Below the pieces are notes generated by a model. The model was not told where the DNA came from, did not search any database, and worked only from the letters and a program-made list of their open reading frames with translations. Shown here piece after piece: positions 24,601 through 34,683 of a stretch of 64,000 bases of DNA. Source of the DNA: Acephala macrosclerotiorum (Eukaryota > Ascomycota > Leotiomycetes > Helotiales > Mollisiaceae). The position numbers and the translations under genes were made by a program. Within the stretch, counting starts at the first letter, position 1. The number at the start of each line of letters is the position of its first letter. The stretch is taken from the NCBI GenBank assembly GCA_014904845.1, contig MU119213.1, forward strand, positions 186,001 to 250,000, written 5' to 3'.

Positions 24601-24864
24601 ACGAGCTGGGCTTCACGGGTCTGTGCGCCACAGTGCATATTTTCGCCTTTAGCGAGCCACTTTTTTGCCTTAAACTTCAAAAGTCACGATCATCATTTTA
24701 GAACTTTACAAGCACCACTTTTTCAATTTGCCTCAGATCTCAGCTTTAGGCTTCATTTTAGTTGAATTGCGTTTTCGATCCCTTAATCGTCTATAATTCG
24801 AGATTTTATTCCCTATTTTCTTCGAAAATACCCTGAGCGCACAGACCCGTGAAGCCCAGCTCGT
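24601..24864. repeat. Fold-back element with 28-bp perfect terminal inverted repeats
   Basis: Bases 24601-24628 (acgagctgggcttcacgggt then ctgtgcgc) recur as an exact reverse complement at 24837-24864. Inside each arm the match continues imperfectly towards the centre (…tattttcg), and outside there is weaker similarity around a gaacag motif. The ~208-bp spacer is AT-rich and non-coding. The shape is that of a MITE or fold-back transposon relic. No clear target-site duplication was seen, so the mobile origin is inferred. Confidence 0.7.
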
Positions 24865-24959
24865 AAAGTCTAGTGATTCTGTTTCTGTTCCCCCCGAAGA
24901 GAGACCGCTGACAGAGATGCAATAGGAAGGTCTTGTCCCAAGTCGAAACAAAAAAAATC

Positions 24960-25592
24960 AGGCTCATGCTCCAAGTTGCACACGCTATCCTAGTCTGGTC
25001 GTCAGATGGGCTCGTTGCAAGAAGCTACTTGTCAGATACACAGAGCCGTGAGCTTGCTACAATGCTTCGGTCAGAGGCGGGGCCGAAGGTCCCCAATAAA
25101 AATAATGTGGCTGATCAATGAAGGGGATGGTGATGGCAAATGCGGCTTTCTTATTGTAGATGAGAAAACCAACTCCGTCCATACGATGCGAAGTGACTAC
25201 TCGCGAGAAACAGATACCTTTGCATGGACCGATATGGGAATCGTCTCAGGAGACGCGAGCTGCACAGAAACATACGGTACTGGGCTATACGATCTAGCTG
25301 TTCGATTTGCTGATATTGACGGTGAGTAGTCGTTACTTGTCGTGTTGTAGGAATTCTCATTATGCCAACACACTTTTGACTTCTCGTGTTGCTCGACTGA
25401 TAGCTGACGCTTACCATGGGTGATGGAAAAGCCGACTACCTGCGCATAGACCAAGTAGCAGCCGTCACCGGATTCCTGAACAATGGACTCAACAGCATTA
25501 TGTTAGTAGGCGAGATCAACTTCACCTGAGAAGAACGCGCCAATCTTCGCTTCGCAGACATCAATGGAGACGTAACAAAATCCCACATCTAG
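24960..25592 (+). pseudogene. Decayed FG-GAP/VCBS-repeat gene fragment
   Basis: Blocks typical of fungal FG-GAP repeats (FADxNGDGxxDYLxxD) are readable but broken. INEGDGDGKCGFLIVDEKT and YDLAVRFADIDG lie in one frame. After an 81-nt intron-like gap comes GDGKADYLRIDQVAAVTGFL in another. NFT-stop-EERANLRFADINGD follows, and then a terminal stop. The TGA at 25527-25529 sits where these repeats normally have an ordinary codon (a CGA to TGA change would fit). Such repeats often occur at the end of secreted fungal esterases or hydrolases. No catalytic domain remains here. Confidence 0.55.
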
Positions 25593-25919
25593 TTTCACAT
25601 AAGGCATGACTTTATACGCTAACAGACTTGAAGGGACTTGCAAACTACCTTACTCTACATCTAGTCTCTAGAGCAGCTGCAGCTTGGATGAATGGGGGGG
25701 CTTGTAGCAAGGCGTCGTTTGGCCGGGAGGCTATTTGAGGGGAGAGTGTATATATTCTGCGAAGTAAGTTGTATAAGCAGTTATACTTTGAATATTCTTG
25801 CCGACCGAGAAATAGCATCAATGGGTATGGCTATGTAGACTATCTTCATATCTACCCACAGACTGCTGGTAGCGATGTCATTTATAACGTTCATTGATAT
25901 TGATCAGAGGAGAAAGGTA

Positions 25920-26420
25920 CCATGAATCAAACCGACCTCCCCCCGAAACGATTACGAGCTACGATAGACACGAGCAGTCTAGATACCAAGATGCTACCAT
26001 AAATCCATTTTGAGGTTGTTTTGGAAACTTCAATTGCCATGTTGCCGCATTTGTAAGCAGCGCAGCTAAGTAGTAAATACTGCTTATCGTCGTCGGCGGT
26101 CAGATGTTTGAGGAATGTGGCGTCCTTCAATGCTTCCCCAGAGTCTGCATCGCGACGTTGATACCGCGGCTACCCATTACACATTGAGCTCGATCGCAAT
26201 TGCTTTTGATAGCCTTGTGCATGTCAATGGTATCGTAACTGGCCAACAAGTACTTGGCGACATCCTCAGGGAGGCAGGCACATATCGAGAACTTCGTCGG
26301 GAGAGCCGTGGAAGAGAAATTCTGCGGCCTTTGCTAATTATATACAGAAGTGTGGTAGTTGGAGGTTCTCAATTTCGCACTTAGGTCGCGCGTCGTTCCT
26401 TGTTGTCCATTGCGCTGGTC
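25920..26420 (-). pseudogene. Eroded coding remnant of unknown family
   Basis: On the minus strand several protein-like stretches sit in alternating frames. AKAAEFLFHGSPDEVLDMCL comes first, then EDVAKYLLASYDTIDMHKAI, and finally ALKDATFLKHLTADDDKQYL. They are ordered as if one protein had suffered frameshifts and stops. Ankyrin-type helices are possible, but no family can be named. Confidence 0.3.
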
Positions 26421-27546
26421 GATTCTTTGTCATATGGTGACTCAAGGGAATATACTGAGGTTGGATCGAGTTCGCAGACTACATCCTAACGCGGTTTGCC
26501 TGACTGTATAGTCTCTGGATTGCGTGGCGAGCAAGCCGATTTTCGCGCAAGTTTTCCCATTGGCGCCAGGTGCCTTCCCGAATATCAAGGAGTGGCTCTA
26601 CGACAGATCGATGATCGTAGTAAGTACGTGCAACTGTGTGAAGGGTAGAGACAGAGATGGTCGACGGTACAGCAAGGAACGATTTACTGACCATCGATTC
26701 GACTCTAGAACGAGGGTACTAAAATGTGTGGGAGGTTTTCAGCCTTCAATCCCTCATACAAGCAGTCCACGAACTGGACAACCTCGATCTGAGTGATTGG
26801 TTCGTGGTCTGGTCGCTGATCATCATAATCCTGAAGTTGTGGAGGGGAGAGGGGAGACTCTGGTGCTGTCGTAGATTTTCGGCAGCAATAAGGGTGACAA
26901 CAGCAGAGACTGAGTAAAGCATTGTTAGAGCTTTGGCCATTTTGCCTAACAAAAATCGCAAGTTCAGCACATGTAATAGCCGAGTTGGCTCGCCATATGC
27001 TGAGGCGTGAGTTCAACCACAACACGCATTTGAAGGAAAGAATGTAGATGACTTTTAACAGAGTATATATGTAAAGCAAGAACATCAAACTGGACTCAAT
27101 CTTGAAGCACACGCTGCCATCACCACTCAATCCTCGAACTCCGGCTTTACTATATCAAACTCTCTTCATTATCTGGAGGCCAAGGGTATCTATATATACA
27201 AAGAATTATTAAGTTCCACCACCACGCCATTGCCCATCACCATTATGCATCCCTCGATGCTCATTTCATTCTAAACTCCCAAAGCCTCCATTTCCAATCG
27301 CCAATATTTTCTCGCATCCATATTTCCAGTTGCCGTATCCTCAGCTAATCCATTGCAAATGCAGCGCTAAAAAAGGAGTGTAATGTTAACCATGCAATCA
27401 TTTCACGGTCATAAATGTTCGTTTCGTTTCTTCATCGCGGATTCGTGGGACCCGATTCCCTTGTCCAATGCAAATTCCATTCCCGTGCCAAACCCAACAA
27501 GTCCCTAGTTGTGTTGAGAGAAGAGTATTATGCCCAAGCTCTTGCT
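26421..27546. other. Intergenic, 3' of the wall-protein gene
   Basis: About 1.1 kb. Minus-strand fragments around 26500-26700 (REGTWRQWENLRENRLARHA) look weakly coding but are short and unsupported. The rest is AT-rich with nothing recognisable. Confidence 0.35.
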
Positions 27547-29461
27547 TTATGCGAGAGCGAGAAGGGCCATGGCGCCAACAACGGCATATGCCATAGGTCC
27601 ATTCGTAGCTTTGGCAGCACCGTTGCCACTGACTTGTAGGGGAGCGGAGGTAGTTGGAGTGGGAGATGTGGTGTGAGTGGACAGGATGATTGTGGTGCCT
27701 GGGGCACTGGTCGTTGCTGGTGGGGCAGTGACGGTACTGGAGGAGGTGAATGGGATAGTACTATAAAAAGTTCCTCCGGGAAGAGTTGCTGTCTCTCCTA
27801 TTGGCACTGTGACGACTGTGTAGACTGGGACAGAGGTAGCGAGCGTGATTGGGACGACCACCGTGGCCTGGGTCGTGGGAGTCCCATAGGTTGAGGTGAC
27901 AGTATAGGCGGATGTCAACTCAATTGTACTTGTCAGAGTGATCCATCCGGTGATTGTGCTGCCGCTGGAGACAGTTGTATAGGCCGTTCTGAAGCGGATA
28001 ATGTTAGCCAGTATTCCTTTACTTAATTTAAGGTTAGGAAGCTCACGAATAGTAAGCCTGTGTAGTATAGACTTCAGTTGTCTCGTAACAGGTGGTCAAA
28101 TAAGTCCTGCAAGAGTTGTCAGCAATTGCCCTTCGAAGAATACTTTGGGAGAATATCTTAAAGGAATCATGTGACAATTCAATGCAAGAAGAGCTTTATC
28201 CCCGGTAGACTCACGTGTATTCAACAACCGTAGTTGGAATTTCCTTCACAATCAAGGAAGTGCTCGTATAAACAACGGTGACCTCTTGTCCTGAAACAGT
28301 TGAGACTAAGGGTCGAGAGTCAGCGTATTTTTCTTCAACATATCGAAGTTTGGGGACAGAGCGCTTTGTCCCAGAAGAGACGAGACATGTGGGTAGTCGG
28401 AATTCTCACATGCCTCAAGCCTCTCGAGACAGCGAATTAAGGGGGAAGTTTCTTGGAGGCGCTTACCAGTAGTGATTGGGCATAGAGACGTCGAGGTCTC
28501 GTATGCGATTGTCTCTATGCTGGTGGTGTACCCGGCCAAAGTGGTGCTAGGTCTGTTAGCTCGGAGCATAAGACCGGGCGAAGGTAAACTCACTAGACCT
28601 CAACTGTGGCTGGGACAACAGTCTCGATAAGGGAGGTACTAGTCCATGTTACAGTGACCACAGATCCGCCGATTGTCGATGTCTCTGTGATTGGGCAAAG
28701 GGAGGTAATTGTCTCAGTGACCTGCAAATTATGAGCACCGTATTCCAAGAATGTGTAGCTGGCTAGCACTCATGATAAGCAAGCTCAAAAGGGGCCACGT
28801 ACTACTGATTCCACACTCGTTGTCTCCGAAGGCCCAGTGACGGTCGCGTAGATTGTAGTAATCAGGTGTTCTTCAACAATGGAGGTCGTCAGGTATGTTG
28901 AGGTGTAGGTAGTGCCTGGAGCAGTCCTGAAGAAAGGTCAGCTTTGGTCCAAGAAGAAAGACGAGAAGTCCGCATATCCGGAGGGCTGCGAGAAGAATTA
29001 AAAAAAAGGAGGGAATCGTACACAGTCTCCGTCACTTCGCAAGTCGTCGTATATGTGACATCAACCTGATATCTATTAGTCCTCGCACCGCAATATTAGT
29101 CCTCATTCGAAATGTACCTCTGAAGTGGTGTAGTCGGTCACAGCAGGACCGGTTGCGGTAACTACCTCCGTTACCTGAGTCGTTACGACGATGGTACTGG
29201 TCGTAAGATATGTCTCGATCTTCGTGGTACCTTGCTGCATAGGATGTTAGATCAAGTCCAACTTATAGACCGACCAGCGCCGCAAGCCCATCAAGCCCAA
29301 GGAGAACTTGCCTCAGTATAGGTAGATGTGACAGGGCATAGAGTAGTAGTCGTGTACGTTGTCAGAGTAGTCGTGGTCTCAGGTGAGCCCCAACGAGCGT
29401 CGAGGGCCCCGGTGACAGTTGCCAAAGTGGCCAAGGCCAACAGAGAGAAGAATGTCTTCAT
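27547..29461 (-). CDS. GPI-anchored Ser/Thr-rich cell-wall protein, nine exons
   Basis: Predicted 411-residue secreted wall protein. Exons are 29461-29312, 29234-29118, 29065-29022, 28926-28803, 28721-28594, 28546-28467, 28305-28215, 28106-28047 and 27988-27547; the total is 412 codons with every junction in frame. It has a signal peptide (MKTFFSLLALATLATVTGA) and then repeats of the type ...TTT-x-CPVT/CEVT...-ET-(V/I)-..., one or less per exon, each with a single Cys. A Thr/Pro-rich stalk follows, and the C-terminus SGNGAAKATNG plus hydrophobic tail AYAVVGAMALLALA suits a GPI signal. Intron 1 (29311-29235) appears to use a GC donor (GAG|gcaagt) with a ctaac branch site. An alternative GT donor 4 nt downstream with an AAG acceptor also keeps frame. 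Heavy O-mannosylation is expected. Function beyond wall or adhesion is unknown. Confidence 0.82.
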
Positions 29462-31076
29462 GATGCTTGAGTGGGTTGAAGAATAGCGAAAGATGTGTGA
29501 TTGGAATTCCACACGCAGTAGAACGAAGGTATTAAGTAACCGTAGCGAAGGAGTTACCTATTGCTGAAGGCTGGAGAGCAAGGCTTGTTTTAAAGAAGGC
29601 TGGTTTGCTTGACAAGAACAGGAAACAACAAACGGGTGGGAAACCTGGTCTTCTTAAAAACAGCAAAATGGAGGAGACTGGTCGTACCTCCCCTACCTTC
29701 CCAACCTAGCAATTCTATGCTACCATGCCATGCCATGCAAGTGGACTTCCATACATGGCTGGTAGGCCTGTTCGGATCCCTCACATGATGGCACAGGTGA
29801 GATGCGGTGGCGGCCAGATCCCATCATGTCGCTCAAGGCTGGCCGAGAGTTGGGATGCAGCAACCACTCTTCGATACGGAGTGACGGATTGACGTCGGTA
29901 TTTTTCTTGAGAGGAAGGATGGCTGGTTGGTTGCCCTCGCAATGCCTTGCACGATGAGGTTACTACGTAGCGATAGCCCGCGCATAGCGATAGCTGATTG
30001 GCGATCCACTAGCGTCCGTTGGTGCAGGCCAGCAGATCCGACCAGGGGCACAGACGAGCAACACCATGCGAAATCCTATCGAGGCTGAACGGACAGGCTG
30101 GGGCCTTGCTATTTCCCTGCGCTGTGAGACCAGCATCTTTATTTCCTGCCTCTCGAAGTCTTGAAGCCACTTGGACTGGTGGGGAGGAGGAGGCCTCATT
30201 GGTTCCCCTCAGACCGAGCAAAAAGCCGGTTTTTAGACGGCATTTTTTAAGCTTCATCATGTCTTGGACCCAGCAATCATGCCCCGCTACATGTTTCCCC
30301 CGCAAGCCCGTACTGACGGTGGAGGGACATCGAACATCGAGATTCGGTCAAGCGAGATTCGGTCATGCACCCAAACCACCGGCGAACGGGCACTATGCTC
30401 TCGTGTTGTCCACGCTGCAAACCACTAGTATTTGGTGCGAGTAGCGTTGGACCGAAATATTGGTGTCACTTTCGTGCCTTCTATTCGAGTAGCCAGGTCC
30501 CTCATGCAGTAGTCAGGACAGCAGCCAAGACTGGTCACCAGCCTTTCTGCACGCTTCTCGCATGTTGAGAAGGTTGTCATGCCATGGTTTGCTCTCTCAG
30601 GAACCTCACGCCGCTCCCAACCTCGTTTAGCAGAATTTCGACATCATCGCCATGGGTCCATCCCGGCCATTGGAAACCCTATGCAGAATAATGCGCGCAA
30701 AAAAAACATCAGAGTCCAAGATATCTGCATGCGGTGGCGGATGAGTGATGAGGTTGGTGCGAGCTCAAGCTGTGCTGCATGGTCCCCACCTTGGATGAGA
30801 AGCAAGTCCACGGCACGAGCAGGAAAAAAAACACAATGTCTGACAGCTGGCTGATGATAACGGTGAGACACAATGTTCCTGAGGCTTTATTTGAACGATT
30901 GTCTTTTCCATTGGTTGTCTGATGTTCAAAGTTGGCTTTCGAGAGAATGTTTTCAGCTGAGAAGAGACCTCGCGAGAGCGAGAATGAGAAGGAAGAGGGC
31001 CGGCCCAGATCCGGTGTACAGTCAGCTTTTCGCTTTATTAGATAGACGAAGAAGGAGGAGGATGGTGAGAGGCTTA
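29462..31076. other. Gene-free region upstream of the wall-protein gene
   Basis: About 1.6 kb. It holds the wall-protein promoter next to 29462. Several ORFs of 60-140 codons exist on both strands, but they overlap one another and carry no recognisable motif. No gene is supported. Confidence 0.4.
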
Positions 31077-31228
31077 CTCCCTACAGGCCCTGTTAAATGT
31101 TAATGAGCAATGACCAGTGTTTAACTAGTAAAATACCGCGAATCTCGAACAGGTGATTGGTCTGGCTACCCCCTGGAGACACGGCCACAATCACCTCAGA
31201 ATTAACATTTAAAGGCCCCTGTGGGTAG
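31077..31228. mobile_element. Short MITE with 27-bp imperfect TIRs and TA flanks
   Basis: The left end 31077-31103 (ctccctacaggccctgttaa then atgttaa) is matched at 21 of 27 positions by the reverse complement of 31202-31228. The sequence TA flanks both ends (TTA before 31077, TAAAG after 31228), the target preference of Tc1/mariner elements. The total is 152 bp with no coding capacity, so a non-autonomous MITE is likely. No transposase source lies in the window. Confidence 0.65.
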
Positions 31229-32185
31229 TAAAGTACGAAGTAGCATCGTTCGACGTTTGCTGGCTCGGGTGCCTCATGTGGCACGGCCCTACGAAGCTTG
31301 GAAGCTTTCCGATCCATCGAAAATCTTCGGAAAGAGAAGTCTGGAAAACGGGCATCCCTCACTCTGGCACCAACCAGCCTCTCCAGATTTTCGCATCCCG
31401 GAGAGTGCATGGTTGCCGAGTGGACAACCAAAATAGGCTCGTGCGCCACTCGAGATTTCCTGCCGTTTACTCAGGGGAGGGGTTTCTCGCTTAAAACTTA
31501 CCTCTCCTCTCTGGCGATCACGGATCGCGGACTCCATGGTAACGTCGAGAAGTCGAAAGTACCGTGCCTAAATGCGTCATTTTTCTCAATGCACGAAGAT
31601 GCCGCCGAAGAGCGAGCTCTGCGCTACCAATTTTTACCTCAGTTGAAGCTTAATATTGGCGCGTAAGCTTTAAGCGTAGATAGACATTCCTCGCTCGGTC
31701 TTTGACTCGAACTGTCAAAGGATTATTCCAACGTCCAGTTCGCGGCTGCATTTGACTGACCCTCCGTTGAAGGTGGGCTGCAGACCCTAGGCGCGGGTTG
31801 TGGCGGCCACAAAGCACCCCTGTGCTTTTGAGTGCGGGATCGTGGTGAGATTCGGTCAAGAGGTGATTGTGAGATGCAAGTGGACAAAGAACTCTGAAAG
31901 TATTTCGTGCCTTGATGCGAAACTAACTTTCCCAACGAGCCCAACGCAGGCAATCTTTACTCTCATTCCACCTTCACGAGCATCGCGTGACTGAAGTTGT
32001 GCCATATTCTCGTAAAGCCCAAAGGTTCCGCTCTTGCACCACCACCAGCGCACAGAGCGTCATCCAATACCATCTCAAGTGGCGTTGAATAAATGACTAA
32101 GGTGTTCAGAGGTGCAGCTCAAGCAGCAAACATCGCGCGACCTACAGATTCAATAAGGCGGAGATCTCACACCGTAGCCTCGAGC
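31229..32185. other. Intergenic, 3' of DML1
   Basis: About 960 bp between the MITE and the DML1 stop. Only short overlapping ORFs were seen, and no gene is supported. Confidence 0.4.
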
Positions 32186-34085
32186 TCAGTCATCATCTTC
32201 ATCCGATCCGCTATCCCAGCCTTCTTCATATGCTTCGGCAATCTCACCGAGAGAATTGCTGAGTGCCTCGCGCTCATCCACTCCAATTGCTCTATTCACG
32301 ATGTGCTGTAATTCTTTGATTCTCGATGCAACCGTCGTATCCGTTGATAGAGAAGTCTTCACTCCGAGCGATGAGCCTGAGCTAGTGCGAGCGAAGATGT
32401 GGGGAAAGCTGTCAAGCAAGGGGAATGGCAGGGGTGTTCTCGACCTGCAGATATCATTGAGTAAGCAAGAATCAGGCTAGCGAAAAGCCTGGGAAACGGG
32501 GAAACTTGGATGGATCTGCATGAATACGAGAAATAGTGCACCAGGTATTAAATATTCCTGCAAAAGCTTCCAGAAAGAAAAGAGATAAACTTGCGTTTGA
32601 ATGATTGGTAGACCAGCCGCCCTACGCCGTGCCCGTTCGAACCCCTCATCTTCGGTGGCCTCATTCGCGGGTGCACCCTCGGAGGATCGGAAGCACTCAG
32701 CTTGTCCGAACACGTGGGTCTTTTTGGTGTTGCGCCGCCCTCGACTTTGCTCAAGGCTTTCCGGAGGGAAGAAGTCCATGTCAAAGGTACTTACTTCATC
32801 CTTCTCGATATCTTGGACTTCTTCAGCACGCCTGTCCTGGGAATGCATTCTCGTATCTCTACTCTGCGCTCGCAGGTCCAATCTGCCAGGTCTGTCATGA
32901 CCGTTTAGAGTCTCTTTCTGGTCTATGCTCATCCGGAGTTTCGCGATGTTCTGGTTTCCATTCACATTCAGCGCATTGACAAGCTGATCCATCGTCTCCC
33001 GACTTCCGCCTTGTACCTTTAACCTCGAAGGCAACGTCATGGTCTCTAAGGCGGTTGAAAGGAGGCCAGACACATGCCATTGTGATTGCATGTCCATTAT
33101 GACATAACTAGGTAACATCGCAGATTGAACTGTCATTGGGATGAACAATGATGCCTGTGAAGCAATCTCCGAGACAGACCTAGCAGCATTCGACATTCGG
33201 ATAAAGCGCTTTTCCTATGACGTGTAAGTCCTGATCTCTGGAAAAAAATTCGGATTTGGAAGATCTTATACCCGTGGTATGGACTTGATAGCATCTTCGA
33301 CACCCCAGACACAAACGGTTGTCTTGCCGTATTCATCTCTGATGCGATCCATATATCTAGCAGCAAATCCTCCCCAAGCATCATCAATTCCAGAAATTAC
33401 TTGAATACCTTGCATGTGATCGGCTTCTTCTGCGAAGGATCTCAGGTCGCGATCGAGAAGATCGTGCTCTTTGTCGAGAGAGTTGAAAAGCTCTTCTCCC
33501 ACCGACCAGTTCTCAAAAGGCATAAGTGACGAATTCAACTCATATTCATTGAGCTGGACAACAGATTTTGGATGGAAATAGACTCGATTGAAGTCAGACC
33601 AGTACCTGACGGATTCTGTGGTGAGCGGTGGAGGCTCCAGTCCCTCTTCAAGGCTTTGCTGGTAGGCATTTTGTTGAATGACTTCTTGTCTTTGAACGAC
33701 AGCTGGACTATTCCTAGAGTACATCAATATTGGTGGCACACTTCAGGGCAAGATATCTCGCTTACCAGAGTCCATGAGCTACAGCAGGCTCATCTATCTC
33801 GTACAATGCATTGATCTTCTTCAAAGTGCCGAAGCCACCTTTAAGATCATAGATGAGGGTTCTCGGAGTGAAAGTCTCACTTCCGTCCGCTCCGATTCCA
33901 GGTCGGAAATGGATGTCATGATCTACCAAAGACTCTTGCTCGGCTGAGTAGGTGAAATACGATTCCTGAGAGTGTGTGTCAGTAACACGCAAGAATGCGG
34001 AAAGAACCCTTACTTGAGTGTTCCAGAAATGCGTGGCAACGTAATTGCTCCGTTGGCCAAGCTGAAGAGTGATTATTTCATGCAT
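32186..34085 (-). CDS. DML1: DML1/Misato-family tubulin-like protein (mitochondrial inheritance)
   Basis: Dml1/Misato proteins are tubulin/FtsZ-related and are linked to mitochondrial DNA inheritance and morphology. Five exons, 34085-34014, 33965-33766, 33713-33272, 33214-32595 and 32444-32186, give 530 residues. The start [20 protein letters not shown] is the Misato segment II signature. [39 protein letters not shown] and [17 protein letters not shown] follow, then an acidic end ([15 protein letters not shown]). The last intron (32594-32445) is 150 nt and has a GC donor (CAAAC|gcaagt). No GT in the region gives the phase-2 junction needed for IIQTSRTPLPF. Retaining the intron would truncate the protein. 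The ATG at 34085 matches the family start. Confidence 0.93.
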
Positions 34086-34683
34086 AGTGAGATCCTTAAA
34101 TTCGTTCTGGAAGGCCTTCAGATGGACACCAGGATAAGGTGAGAGCAAGTGGTTGGTGGTCGCTTTCTAGGTTTAGATTGGTAGCGGGGCCTGAACGCGC
34201 GTCCCCAGTGATTTGAGATCCAGCTGTTGATGACAGCAAACTGACATTTGTGGTGAAGACTGTTATAAATGGAAGTTTTGTCTTCAAGAGGTGGAGTTGG
34301 CTACCTAGGTAGAATCTACATTATCTCAAATGAAATCACGTGGCTATTTCGACAAAGTCGGCATAATTTGTCCCAGCGTTTCCGCTTCCTGGCCAAACAT
34401 CTTACTCTGACTCCTTGCGACGAGATTTGGTTCTTTGCAGCTTTCTCCTGCGGTTGATACTGAGGAGGAGCGGATCATGCTTGCAGATCATAGATACACT
34501 ATTATCACACCACTAAGATGCTATGTCTAGTTTATTCTGACCGAAACAAGTAGTGTATAACTAGTTCCACACCTCACTTTAATGATAGCACCCCTTAATT
34601 CAACATCAGCCTCACATCGCGATGTCTTTGAACGCGCCAAATATGTTGACTAGCACCAATTGAGTCTGCCATTCACCACAGCC
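34086..34683. promoter_or_regulatory. Divergent intergenic region, DML1 / MFS transporter
   Basis: About 600 bp between divergent ATGs, including an AT-rich stretch near 34500-34570. No specific site is assignable. Confidence 0.45.
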
